A stretch of DNA of 61,963 nt, from positions 1 through 61,963 of IMG/VR virus record IMGVR_UViG_3300046692_000161. One strand, 5' to 3'. A program made the translations under genes and the position numbers. The DNA comes from a virus. The notes beneath the pieces are model-generated. The model made no database searches, was not told where the DNA came from, and saw nothing but the letters and a program-made list of their open reading frames with translations. Positions 50,231-57,376 of this stretch are shown here, piece after piece (positions within the stretch are counted from its first letter, which is position 1; each line of letters begins with the position of its first letter).

Positions 50231-50569
50231 TTAAAACCAAACGCGGCGGGCGAACACGACGGCAGGGCCGACGATCCATGGCAGGGTTTCCGGGTTGGTG
50301 CCAGGGTTTTGCTTCAGGTGGTTGGTGCGATAGATCGCGGTGGCCCGTTCGTTGCGCGGCAAACCCTTCAGCTTGCCGTTTTCATCGACAAACATGTCGA
50401 CGGCCTTGCCGTTGTGCAGCACCGCGACGCGCTCGAAGTCGTTGCGCTCGCCAATGATTGGGGTGATCAGCGCCTTGAGCTGGAAGTAGTCCGGCTCGGC
50501 AGGCAGCTCGACGCTGCGGGTTTCTTCGTCGCCGTTGGCGCGGATGATGGTGAGCTCGGTGGTTTGCAT
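50231..50569 (-). CDS. DUF3846-like protein
   Basis: A 112-residue protein. ADYFQLKALITPIIG-like and FERVAVLHNGKAVDMFVDEN, GLPRNERATAIYR and GPAVVF blocks fit DUF3846. Its leader GAGGCATCACCATG is the same as that of the coiled-coil gene at 37301. Function unknown. Confidence 0.7.
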   Translation of the reverse strand: MQTTELTIIRANGDEETRSVELPAEPDYFQLKALITPIIGERNDFERVAVLHNGKAVDMFVDENGKLKGLPRNERATAIYRTNHLKQNPGTNPETLPWIVGPAVVFARRVWF

Positions 50570-50604
50570 GGTGATGCCTCAGTGTTGGGGTGTTGGTACT
50601 GGCA

Positions 50605-50624
50605 AAGCCCCAGTTAAGGGGCTT
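50605..50624 (-). other. Hairpin between two reverse genes
   Basis: AAGCCCC (50605-50611) and GGGGCTT (50618-50624) with a six-base loop. Only a short T-run follows on the minus strand, so it is a weak terminator or processing site after the first gene of the cluster. Confidence 0.35.
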
Positions 50625-50641
50625 GAGGTGGGCGGGGTTGG

Positions 50642-50845
50642 TTAGGCATAGCCAGGGTAGTAACGCGATAGCGCATTAATGCGGCAGCAAGTGAAAGGGA
50701 TATGAATGGTTTGTGGAAAAGGGCCGACGAATTTTGATTTCCACTCAGAAACAAATGCGTCCTCAACCCTGGCGGCTTCCTGATAGTGCGTTGCCTCTGC
50801 AACTACTTGCTTTGTGCAGGTGTTCAAAATGGCCCAAATGTTCAT
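50642..50845 (-). CDS. Unknown small protein, first of the leftward cluster
   Basis: A 67-residue protein (ATG 50845, GGAG nine bases upstream) starting MNIWAILNTCTKQVVAEATH. A compact alpha/beta pattern; not recognised. Its codons are less GC3-biased than those of its neighbours, hinting at recent acquisition. A promoter lies 38 bases upstream. Confidence 0.55.
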   Translation of the reverse strand: MNIWAILNTCTKQVVAEATHYQEAARVEDAFVSEWKSKFVGPFPQTIHIPFTCCRINALSRYYPGYA

Positions 50846-50882
50846 CTCGTCTTGCTCCGTTGCTGTCTCTGTATGTGTGCAA

Positions 50883-50911
50883 ACTGTAGATAACTATTGC
50901 CAGTGGTTCAA
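50883..50911 (-). promoter_or_regulatory. Leftward promoter of the accessory cluster
   Basis: On the minus strand TTGAAC (50911-50906), 17 bases, TACAGT (50888-50883). The -35 lies in the left arm of a 9-bp inverted repeat shared with the divergent promoter. Confidence 0.55.
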
Positions 50912-50966
50912 TAGCAGAACCAAAAAAAAGACGAAATAAACCAACAACGGCACGAATGCTATTGAA
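50907..50966. promoter_or_regulatory. Inverted operator arms between divergent promoters
   Basis: TTCAATAGC (50907-50915) and GCTATTGAA (50958-50966) are a perfect 9-bp inverted repeat; each arm overlaps the -35 region of one of two divergent promoters. One regulator could control both clusters. Confidence 0.5.
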
Positions 50967-50988
50967 TCGAAGGCGAAGACTGTATAGA
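50960..50988 (+). promoter_or_regulatory. Rightward promoter of the accessory cluster
   Basis: TATTGA (50960-50965) or TTGAAT two bases on, then TATAGA (50983-50988). The 17-base spacing fits the first -35. It precedes the TerB-like gene by 57 bases. Confidence 0.4.
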
Positions 50989-51044
50989 GTTCGGTTTGTC
51001 GGCGGGCAATGGTGCCCACCGGACAACTTAACGAGGCAAAATCA

Positions 51045-51497
51045 ATGGGTCTTTTGGGTGCAATTTTCGGCAAGGCCGTCAAAAAGAAAACTTCGGAAAT
51101 CTCGGCTGAAGTAGCCAAGAAAGTGAACCGCGACCTGGTGCAAGCTGCCGTTTACGGTTGCTTCTTTGTTGCGTCCGCCGATGGCGAGCTGGAAGAGTCG
51201 GAAATCAAGAAGACGCAGAAGCTGGTCAGCAATGAACCGCTGATGAAAGGCTTCGGCGCCGAGCTGAACAACTTGATTGATTCGGCTGAAGCCAGCTACA
51301 CCGATGGCGGCCCGCGCATCATCCGTCGCCGTGCCAAGACCGAAATGGAAGACCTGGCGCATGACAGCGTCGCGGCTGACATCGTGATGACCATTATCTG
51401 CACCGTCGCCGACGAGGGCGGTATCGGTGACGCCGAACGCGCCGCACTGGTTGAGTCGGCCGGCTGGATGAACCTGAACATCAAGGATTACCTGTAA
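51045..51497 (+). CDS. TerB-like protein
   Basis: A 150-residue protein (ATG 51045, GAGG eight bases upstream). The TerB helical fold is suggested by AAVYGCFFVASADGELEESE (with its metal-binding Asp/Glu), and by IVMTIICTVADEGGIGDAER, the second conserved block. TerB proteins occur in tellurite-resistance and phage-resistance loci and sit near membranes. The next gene encodes a membrane protein, so the two may act together, perhaps in superinfection exclusion or stress response. Confidence 0.75.
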   Translation: MGLLGAIFGKAVKKKTSEISAEVAKKVNRDLVQAAVYGCFFVASADGELEESEIKKTQKLVSNEPLMKGFGAELNNLIDSAEASYTDGGPRIIRRRAKTEMEDLAHDSVAADIVMTIICTVADEGGIGDAERAALVESAGWMNLNIKDYL

Positions 51498-51499
51498 CC

Positions 51500-51718
51500 A
51501 TGGCCGTCAGCCGCAAGGTCAAGATTCAACTTTGGCTTCTGGTGGCTGCCGTGATCCTGGGCATCTGGCTGTTCTTTCGCCTGATCGCCTGGGGCCAGTG
51601 CAGCTGGTACGGCCACCAAACCGCCCGCGACACCCGATATGCCGCCTTCATCGGCTGCATGGTGAAGATCAATGAGCATTGGATACCCCGCTCAGAAATC
51701 CGCACCGCCAACGAGTAA
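51500..51718 (+). CDS. Small membrane protein
   Basis: A 72-residue protein two bases after the TerB-like gene. One N-terminal membrane helix (LWLLVAAVILGIWLFFRLIA) is followed by a 45-residue polar domain with two Cys. Possible membrane partner of the TerB-like protein. Confidence 0.65.
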   Translation: MAVSRKVKIQLWLLVAAVILGIWLFFRLIAWGQCSWYGHQTARDTRYAAFIGCMVKINEHWIPRSEIRTANE

Positions 51719-51763
51719 CACCCGTCCAGTGCCCGCCCACGCGGGACTTTCCTTGAGTACCGT

Positions 51764-51916
51764 ATGACTTTTAAACAATGGCTTTCCCAGCAGTGGGAAA
51801 TTCTGCAGGCCCACGGCCTGATAGAGGCAACTGAAGATGAGCACAGAGAAGAAGTACGGCGGCGAAGACTTCGGCAAGACCCTGGCGCAGCTGAAACGCA
51901 TCGCGCCACTGGCTGA
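51764..51916 (+). CDS. Possible short gene, overlapping
   Basis: A 50-codon open frame (starts MTFKQWLSQQWEILQAHGLI). The first 24 codons look protein-like, but the second half overlaps the next gene in another frame and is Arg-rich. No clear ribosome site. It may be a leader peptide; doubtful. Confidence 0.25.
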   Translation: MTFKQWLSQQWEILQAHGLIEATEDEHREEVRRRRLRQDPGAAETHRATG

Positions 51917-52154
51917 AACAATCAATGGGGTTAGCTTCGAGGGTAACGCGGCAAAGGTAGGCGCCATTCTTGAGCTGGCCGGCGTGTCGGGCGAGCTGAT
52001 CGCCGACATCGAGGGTTTGACCTCTCAGCGCGACACCCTGAAGGCTGCCTTGCAGGCGATGATCGACAAGGCCACCAAGCAGAACTGGAACGACGCTTAC
52101 CCGGAATTGCTCGAGCAGGCTTACCAGGCGATGGCCGTAGTGGTGGCGACATGA
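51837..52154 (+). CDS. Unknown phage protein
   Basis: A 105-residue helical protein (GAGG nine bases upstream) with NGVSFEGNAAKVGAILELAG and a C-terminal helix pair. First of a chain of genes coupled by four-base overlaps to about 53.4 kb. Not recognised. Confidence 0.6.
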   Translation: MSTEKKYGGEDFGKTLAQLKRIAPLAETINGVSFEGNAAKVGAILELAGVSGELIADIEGLTSQRDTLKAALQAMIDKATKQNWNDAYPELLEQAYQAMAVVVAT

Positions 52155-52351
52155 AGACGCAATCGCGAATTCTCAAGAAGAAGAACGGCCCAGTTGCCGT
52201 GCTGGCTGAAAGCACCTATATCGGTACTAAAAGGCACTTTTGGGTTGTGCTGTCAGGTTTCAGCGTCCACGTCTGCCATAACCCCAAGGAAGCAAAAGCG
52301 GCATGGCGCAAGATCAATGCCCGTGAATGGCAGAAGAAGGTGGCGCCGTGA
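52151..52351 (+). CDS. Small basic protein
   Basis: A 66-residue basic protein (starts MKTQSRILKKKNGPVAV), ATGA-coupled to its upstream gene and GTGA-coupled to the next. Function unknown. Confidence 0.55.
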   Translation: MKTQSRILKKKNGPVAVLAESTYIGTKRHFWVVLSGFSVHVCHNPKEAKAAWRKINAREWQKKVAP

Positions 52352-52914
52352 GCAAGCGCTTCGGACGAAACCAAAAGCGCGCCCTGGTGGCGCAGCTGGA
52401 TCAAAAAGAAAGCGACATTGGCCTGCTGCGGCGGATGGGCGAAAGCGCTCGCACCGCGATCCGCCAGAAAGATAAAGACCTGCGCGGCATGACGATCAAC
52501 CTGGAAACCGCGATGGAAGCGATCCAGGAAGCGCGAACGATACTCGGTGAGTATTTCGCCGGGTTGCCGCCGACGGTGCTTGAAGTGGCGCACATCCCTA
52601 AGTTCGTGACGCTCCCGCGCCGCGTGCTGTTATCCGACGTTTCTGGCTGCGCAGACGAGTTTGTTCAAACTGCACGCATGGTCGAAAGGCTGGAAGCTGT
52701 CGAGGGCGGCGCCTGGGCGGATGACCTGCTGGGGAAAATGCACGTTCAATTCAAGACGCCGCTGGGCGATGTCGCCTATGCCTTCAACCATCGCACGTTC
52801 ATGGGCGAGCCAAAGCACCGCGTAGTGCGCTTTCTTGCTGATCAGATGGCCAATCACCTTTGGCATTCAGCCCAAACGATCGGTGTGCTCAAAAAGGCCG
52901 GGGTGAAGTCATGA
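52348..52914 (+). CDS. Unknown protein with coiled-coil N-terminus
   Basis: A 188-residue protein starting at GTG 52348 (GTGA overlap). Residues 5-70 are strongly helical (RALVAQLDQKESDIGLLRRM); the C-terminal part (FKTPLGDVAYAFNHRTFMGE) is a separate compact domain. Not recognised. Confidence 0.6.
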   Translation: MSKRFGRNQKRALVAQLDQKESDIGLLRRMGESARTAIRQKDKDLRGMTINLETAMEAIQEARTILGEYFAGLPPTVLEVAHIPKFVTLPRRVLLSDVSGCADEFVQTARMVERLEAVEGGAWADDLLGKMHVQFKTPLGDVAYAFNHRTFMGEPKHRVVRFLADQMANHLWHSAQTIGVLKKAGVKS

Positions 52915-53240
52915 ACAAGCGTGACGCCAAGATCGTGGCCGAAACGATCACCGTCGAGCAGCTGGCCGCGATGTTCGAGAACGCCAAGGCCTCGATCACT
53001 GACTGGCGCGAGCCGAGCAAGGTCAACCCGACCATCAGCCTGGGCGCTGCCTGGAACATCTACTATCCGTGCCTGGTGAAGGGCATGCGCCCGATCAATC
53101 TGCCGCACGTCAAAACCAACATGGTGTGGCTGTTCGGCGACTACCTGCCGGCCGAGCTGAAGCCGGACAAGAAGAACAACTGCCGCAAGCCGGCGGTTGA
53201 CGTGTTCCACCAGGAACCGGTGTTTGAGGTGCTGCCATGA
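52911..53240 (+). CDS. Unknown phage protein
   Basis: A 109-residue protein, ATGA-coupled on both sides, with ETITVEQLAAMFENAKASIT and AAWNIYYPCLVKGMRPINLP. Resembles accessory proteins of Pseudomonas phages; function unknown. Confidence 0.6.
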   Translation: MNKRDAKIVAETITVEQLAAMFENAKASITDWREPSKVNPTISLGAAWNIYYPCLVKGMRPINLPHVKTNMVWLFGDYLPAELKPDKKNNCRKPAVDVFHQEPVFEVLP

Positions 53241-53419
53241 ATCGCGCCAGCCCGATCGACCTGCGCAAGGCCTTGGAAATGGTCAACGCCATGGTCAAGG
53301 CCGGCATCCTGTTCGTTCCCATGCCGGTGTTGAGTGAGGCCGATCACGCGAACCTGGTGGCGAAGGCTGCAGATCGCCTGGAGCAGATCGCCGAAGAAGC
53401 GGAAGCGGGCCAGGCATAA
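53237..53419 (+). CDS. Small helical protein
   Basis: A 60-residue protein, ATGA-coupled. IDLRKALEMVNAMVKAGILF and a C-terminal acidic helix. Common type of short phage accessory protein. Confidence 0.55.
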   Translation: MNRASPIDLRKALEMVNAMVKAGILFVPMPVLSEADHANLVAKAADRLEQIAEEAEAGQA

Positions 53420-53461
53420 CAAGTGCGTCACCACGTCAACAACAACCAAGAGGCAAATGTG

Positions 53462-54160
53462 ATGAGCGATCAAATCGGCAAGGACCGGATCAAGGCCATA
53501 TTCCTGGCCAATGGCTTCAAAGAGAAGCCGCAGGCCGACGGCAGCACCGACCTGAACCCGTATGTGTACGACGCGGCGAAAGCGCTTGCTGATGCCGTCA
53601 TGCACGGCACAGGCGCCATGCTGGTCAGCGCTGAAGGCGTCGAGCATGTGCCGCACTCGGCTTTCTTCAAGAAGTATGACCGCGCCGTGAACGATACCGA
53701 TGCCTTGCGTGATGCGCTGTCAGCAATCGTCGAGAAGGTTCAAGAAAGCCGCTCAGAAACGCGCCGGTTGAACTGGATCGAAGGCCGCGCAACGGCTGCG
53801 CTCGAAGGCAAACCATGGGTGAAAGTCGTGTTCCAGATGCCCGACCCAAAGAACGGCGCGCCCAAAGCCGAGCGCCTTTCGCGCGAGCTGGCTGCTTTGC
53901 GGGAAGAGCTGGCCGCGGCAAAGGTTCGCGAAAATCTGCTACTGAACAACCCGCGAAACGTCTTCAAGCAGATGTGTGACTTGGCACTAAAGCAACGCGA
54001 CGAAGCACGTCAGCGCCTTACGGACGCCGAGCGGCGGAATGCGGAACTGGAAGGTTTGCTGGTGCGCTGCCACAACAGTGACAATCTTTCGCAGAATTGC
54101 GGCCTATGGAAAGATCTGGACGCCACCCTCAAATCCACAGAATCGGGAGCAAGCGAATGA
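53462..54160 (+). CDS. Unknown accessory protein with coiled coil
   Basis: A 232-residue protein (ATG 53462; GAGG eight bases upstream). Residues 145-215 form a coiled coil (LSRELAALREELAAAKVREN). A modular protein of the kind that recombines between Pseudomonas phages. ATGA overlap with the next gene. Confidence 0.6.
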   Translation: MSDQIGKDRIKAIFLANGFKEKPQADGSTDLNPYVYDAAKALADAVMHGTGAMLVSAEGVEHVPHSAFFKKYDRAVNDTDALRDALSAIVEKVQESRSETRRLNWIEGRATAALEGKPWVKVVFQMPDPKNGAPKAERLSRELAALREELAAAKVRENLLLNNPRNVFKQMCDLALKQRDEARQRLTDAERRNAELEGLLVRCHNSDNLSQNCGLWKDLDATLKSTESGASE

Positions 54161-54756
54161 GCGGGAAAATTGAGATTTCGCGGGAGCTGGCGGAGCGATG
54201 GACCAAAATGGCCGAAGTCTTCGATGATGGTGGCGACGGTGCCGATCCAGAAACTGCGCGCACCTTGGCTCAAGAGATTCGTGCCCTGCTCGCCGCCCCA
54301 GTCGTCGAGCGCCAAGAGCCGGCCGCCTGGGCGAATGACCAGCAGTTGCTGTTGTGCCGCAAGTCTCCGCGAGAGGATCAGCCGAACAACCCGATGCTGC
54401 ACAACTTGCCTCGCAACATCGCATCGAGCGCGCGGAAGACGGATTACTGCAATACGCCGCTCTACACATCGGCGCCCGTGTCGACGGTCTGGAGCTATTG
54501 CCCTGAATGCGGCAGTGAAGACCTGCAACATGAGAAAGGCGAGCACAAGCAGTGCGCGAACTGCCATCAGGAGTGGTTCAGCGACATCGACTATTCGGAA
54601 GTTGTTCGCGTGAACCTTGCAAGGCTAAAGGCTGCGCGGGTGGTGCTGCCTGAGCGCAAGACAGTTCCTCGATCAGACTTTGAGCCATTTGAAGCCGCAG
54701 AAGCAAAGGGTTGGAACGCCTGCCTTGACGACGCAATCGAGGCCTCGAAGCAATGA
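54157..54756 (+). CDS. Unknown accessory protein with zinc ribbon
   Basis: A 199-residue protein. An N-terminal helical segment (ISRELAERWTKMAEVFDDGG), a central YCPECGSEDLQHEKGEHKQC...C zinc ribbon (about residues 112-138), and a C-terminal EAAEAKGWNACLDDAIEA helix. The end pieces are typical of composite phage proteins. Function unknown. Confidence 0.6.
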   Translation: MSGKIEISRELAERWTKMAEVFDDGGDGADPETARTLAQEIRALLAAPVVERQEPAAWANDQQLLLCRKSPREDQPNNPMLHNLPRNIASSARKTDYCNTPLYTSAPVSTVWSYCPECGSEDLQHEKGEHKQCANCHQEWFSDIDYSEVVRVNLARLKAARVVLPERKTVPRSDFEPFEAAEAKGWNACLDDAIEASKQ

Positions 54757-55061
54757 CAACGCTCGAGAAAGACCTGCTCGGCCTGCTCAGGCAGTGGATC
54801 GAGCACGCCAAGAAAGGCAACCAGGACATCAAGCAATTGCTCGAAGTGAGCCAGCACACGCTGGCAACCCGTCCGGCGCCGATGGTGTTCACCACCGCCA
54901 CCCAGCGCATGGAAGCCGATCGTCTGCGCGCCGCGGGCAAGACCTGGGAGGAAACCGGCGAAGCGCTGGGCCTTGATGGCACCTGCCTGCGCAAGAGCAT
55001 GGCGCGTTACGGGTACAAGCCGCACGGCCGACACAAGAAAACAGCCAGCATGGAGCAATAA
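54753..55061 (+). CDS. Helix-turn-helix-like accessory protein
   Basis: A 102-residue protein, ATGA-coupled. DRLRAAGKTWEETGEALGLD then GTCLRKSMARYGYKPHGR reads as a helix-turn-helix with a basic tail. Possibly a regulator. Confidence 0.6.
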   Translation: MTTLEKDLLGLLRQWIEHAKKGNQDIKQLLEVSQHTLATRPAPMVFTTATQRMEADRLRAAGKTWEETGEALGLDGTCLRKSMARYGYKPHGRHKKTASMEQ

Positions 55062-55064
55062 CCA

Positions 55065-55595
55065 GTGATGAAAGAATCGAGGCAACGGCAATTGTTAGAA
55101 GGTCAGGGCAGTGTGGCGCGCAAGGTATTCGATGGCGTGCCGATTCAAGAGGCCTGGGCGGAGAAGGAAATTGTCCTCGCCATGCGCACCAGTGGCATGG
55201 CCATCGCCTCGCACACCGTCCGCGCCTGCCTGCTGGACATGAAAGACGTCGGCTTGATCAAGGAGCCGAAGAAAGGCCAGTTCCAGCGCGTGCCGGTGCA
55301 GCCATACCTGCGCCTGACTGAAAAGGCCGTCAACGAATCCACCCCAACCCCAGTTATCGAGGCATCCATGCAAACCACCACCGCGAAGAAAGCCGAACAA
55401 ACCCCGCTCGACATGCTGGGCACCATCGCCACCGAACTTACGCTGATGGCCACCGAGTATGGTGAGCGTATGCGTGCCCTGGCCCTGCGCCTGGAAGAGG
55501 TAGCGCTGAAGGTGGAAGAGCAGCGCGAGGCTGATGACGCAGTGATGATCAAGGCGCACAAGATCCAGGCCCTGATGAAAGAGGTGCTGAGCTGA
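55065..55595 (+). CDS. Unknown protein, winged-helix-like N-terminus
   Basis: A 176-residue protein. Start GTG 55065 (GGAG nine bases upstream) or ATG 55068. Residues 20-75 (EAWAEKEIVLAMRTSGMAIA, then HTVRACLLDMKDVGLIKEP) look like a winged helix; residues 115-176 form a long amphipathic helix. The stop overlaps the next start (TGATG). Confidence 0.6.
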   Translation: MMKESRQRQLLEGQGSVARKVFDGVPIQEAWAEKEIVLAMRTSGMAIASHTVRACLLDMKDVGLIKEPKKGQFQRVPVQPYLRLTEKAVNESTPTPVIEASMQTTTAKKAEQTPLDMLGTIATELTLMATEYGERMRALALRLEEVALKVEEQREADDAVMIKAHKIQALMKEVLS

Positions 55596-55762
55596 TGGCC
55601 CCGGCACAACAAAAGACCGTCAATGCTCGCCAGGCTGAAGGCTTCAAGGTCGTGGGCAAGGATCGTGACGGCGTGATTCGCATCACCAACGGCGCCGACA
55701 AGCGCGTGGTGTTCCAGGACGGCAGCGAGAAGCGCGGCCACCATTACGTTGTTAGGGGTTGA
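55595..55762 (+). CDS. Small basic protein
   Basis: A 55-residue protein (starts MAPAQQKTVNARQAEGFKVV) with a small beta-rich pattern (GVIRITNGADKRVVFQDG). Overlaps the upstream stop by one base and ends just before the next gene, so likely real. Confidence 0.55.
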   Translation: MAPAQQKTVNARQAEGFKVVGKDRDGVIRITNGADKRVVFQDGSEKRGHHYVVRG

Positions 55763-55764
55763 TC

Positions 55765-56127
55765 ATGGATTTCAGCGAGCTGAAGAAGGCGGCCGAGGAT
55801 TACCGAGACCGGCCAGGCGAGGCTAATTTCGAGCAGCTTGCAGCGATTGCCAGCGATGAAGAGTGCGGCGTGCTGGCGCTACTGGCCGAGAACGATGCGC
55901 TTCGAGCTGTGCAGCTGGGCAAGATCACGCTGTCAGGCTGTGAGCTCAAACTGCGCGATCTGATCGAGGGCGTGGTGCGCAACGTCGAAGGCCCGAGCAA
56001 GTACCGCAACAAATACGGCTCGCCGCGTTGGGCCCTGGTGCGTGATGCGTTCGGCGTAGGTTCCGGCGTGGCGACTGCCCTGTGCCGTGAGTTCGGCTAT
56101 GACCCTGACGAGTACCTGCGCTCATGA
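55765..56127 (+). CDS. Unknown accessory protein
   Basis: A 120-residue protein (ATG 55765, AGGGG seven bases upstream). The middle (FEQLAAIASDEECGVLALLA) and C-terminus (YGSPRWALVRDAFGVGSGVA) suggest a helix-turn-helix. ATGA overlap with the next gene. Confidence 0.6.
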   Translation: MDFSELKKAAEDYRDRPGEANFEQLAAIASDEECGVLALLAENDALRAVQLGKITLSGCELKLRDLIEGVVRNVEGPSKYRNKYGSPRWALVRDAFGVGSGVATALCREFGYDPDEYLRS

Positions 56128-56324
56128 AGTGGAAAGCATCCGGCCCGCACGCCGTTCAAAGCGATGAGGGTTACAAGGTCGCGCGCTTTCGTACCGGCCA
56201 CACCGAGCAGTACCGCCCGAGCTTGCGCGGTAGTTTCATCGGTGGTTCGTACAAGACGGCCGAAGACGCCAAGCGCGTGTGCATCGATCACCACAAGGAG
56301 GCGACATGCCCAGCCCAATCCTGA
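56124..56324 (+). CDS. Small AP2/integrase-N-like protein
   Basis: A 66-residue protein with a three-strand plus helix pattern (GYKVARFRTGHTEQYRPS, then FIGGSYKTAEDAKRVCIDH) as in small AP2-like DNA-binding folds. It overlaps both neighbours. Function not established. Confidence 0.5.
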   Translation: MKWKASGPHAVQSDEGYKVARFRTGHTEQYRPSLRGSFIGGSYKTAEDAKRVCIDHHKEATCPAQS

Positions 56325-56497
56325 AACACTTCGCGGCCAAGCACCTGCCGATCCAGCTGCGCGCCATTGCCAGGCCCTTCGAGGACATGGCCAGCAACCT
56401 GGACGCACTCTTGCCTGAAGGTCCGGAGAAAACCACGGCTCTGCGCAAGTTGCTTGAATCGCTGGACTGCGTGATACGCGCGGCGGTAGACACCTGA
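56306..56497 (+). CDS. Tad1/Acb2-like hairpin protein (possible cyclic-nucleotide sponge)
   Basis: A 63-residue protein with a strong site (AAGGAGG, five bases before ATG 56306). FAAKHLPIQLRAIARPFEDM, then ALLPEGPEKTTALRKLLESL and DCVIRAAV make a two-helix hairpin with the P-E-x-T-x-A-L-R-K-L-L-E signature I associate with the Acb2/Tad1 hairpin family. Family members sequester cyclic nucleotides or cyclic ADP-ribose signals of CBASS and Thoeris. It is shorter than characterised members, so it may be only a relative. Last gene before the tRNA. Confidence 0.55.
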   Translation: MPSPILKHFAAKHLPIQLRAIARPFEDMASNLDALLPEGPEKTTALRKLLESLDCVIRAAVDT

Positions 56498-56505
56498 AAG
56501 TAATG

Positions 56506-56541
56506 TTGGCGTGCCTGGAGTGGTTCGCTATACTAACCACT
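56506..56541 (+). promoter_or_regulatory. Sigma70 promoter with operator for tRNA-Asn/large RNA
   Basis: TTGGCG (56506-56511), 17 bases, TATACT (56529-56534); predicted start about 56541. AGTGGTT (56519-56525) and AACCACT (56535-56541) form a perfect 7-bp inverted repeat around the -10, an obvious operator; the left arm contains TGGTTCG. Confidence 0.75.
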
Positions 56542-56544
56542 CTT

Positions 56545-56619
56545 AGGCGTGTAGCTCAGTGGTAGAGTAGTCGGCTGTTAACCGATTGGTCGCAGGTTCG
56601 AATCCTGCCGTGCCTGCCA
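56545..56619 (+). tRNA. tRNA-Asn (anticodon GTT)
   Basis: Full cloverleaf: acceptor AGGCGTG (56545-56551) with CGTGCCT (56609-56615), D stem GCTC/GAGT, anticodon stem GTCGG/CCGAT with loop CTGTTAA (anticodon GTT at 56577-56579), T stem GCAGG/CCTGC with loop TTCGAAT, discriminator G and encoded CCA (56617-56619). Two G-U pairs in the acceptor. It is the first element of the transcript leading into the large structured RNA. Confidence 0.93.
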
Positions 56620-57332
56620 GTTCGTTCTGAAGCGCGAAAGACGCGGCTCCCCAGCTGCCAGCCCGCACATGCGGGATTCGTCTTTATCCGTGTAATGCCT
56701 TCCCGGTGGTAGAGTTGGATTCGCAGATTCTTGCTTCCGACAAGTGCAGCGATGCAGAGGCGTTACACGGATACAGATGAACGCGACCTGCTTAGGCGCT
56801 AAGTCGGAAGGAGCCTTGGTTAATCCCGTGCGGACACTGACCGAGTGCGCGATGAGAGGGTGGAGGTAAATGTCTCCTGTGAGTCCACCCTGAAGCTGGA
56901 GTTGAGCGCCAGCCATTTTGTATCCTGATTCAGTCCTGGGATGCGGTCCCGCGCGGGAGTTAGTGCCGCTGTAAGTCCAGGCTGTATCGGTAGTGTGATC
57001 GAAGGCTTCGGCGCAACGCTCCTATGTTGTGTGACGGAGCCACGGTCACACTACCGATGCAGATGAATGTGCAGGCTGATGTACGGGGAGTGGAATCAAC
57101 AGGTGGTAAGACTTCCTAGGCCGGCAAGCCCGGCTGCCATGAAAGACAGCGCCCCACCTTGTGCCGGGATCAGCACCGGCCATCTGTACCGAGCAACGCA
57201 AAACCGTATGAGCCATGGTGGAAGGCGTGGGAGGGTTAGCCCACACGACCAGAAATGACGGTGACAGTGAGCGGGATAGACCGACCGAGTGGGAAGGCCC
57301 ACAAGCCCAGCCCTCAACACGCTGGGCTTTTT
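56620..57332 (+). ncRNA. Large structured non-coding RNA downstream of tRNA-Asn
   Basis: About 710 bases with no credible gene. Helices seen: 56662-66/71-75; a 15-bp stem 56685-56699/56759-56773 capped by TGCA-GCGA-TGCA (GNRA loop, 56745-56756); CTTAG/CTAAG (about 56791); AGGGTGGA/TCCACCCT 56857-64/84-91; GCTGG/CCAGC 56895-99/909-13; nested CCTGG/CCAGG and GCGG/CCGC (56935-56981) around a 12-bp palindrome; a 15-bp stem 56984-56998/57046-57060; AGGTGG/CCACCT 57101-06/57154-59; GCCGG/CCGGC 57120-34; GTGGG/CCCAC 57227-44 and 57289-302; terminal terminator. Both 15-bp stems are followed by CAGATGAAYG. Size and tRNA linkage recall the giant phage RNAs GOLLD and ROOL; identity not verified. Confidence 0.65.
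57303..57332 (+). terminator. Intrinsic terminator of the large RNA
   Basis: AAGCCCAGC (57303-57311), nine-base loop, GCTGGGCTT (57321-57329), T-run 57328-57332. A perfect 9-bp stem; it defines the 3' end of the tRNA/ncRNA transcript. Confidence 0.88.
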
Positions 57333-57376
57333 AATGAGCATGACCTTTGCTAATCCCTAACCAGATGGAGCTGTAC

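Noticed and set aside
56620-57332. Group I or group II intron, RNase P RNA or tmRNA as an explanation of the region
   Set aside because: No domain V-like hairpin, no P7/P3 core, no RNase P or tmRNA landmarks that I can recognise, and the tRNA is intact.
56578-57341. Several short open frames on both strands in the large RNA region
   Set aside because: None has a good ribosome site or plausible protein sequence; dense pairing explains the DNA better.
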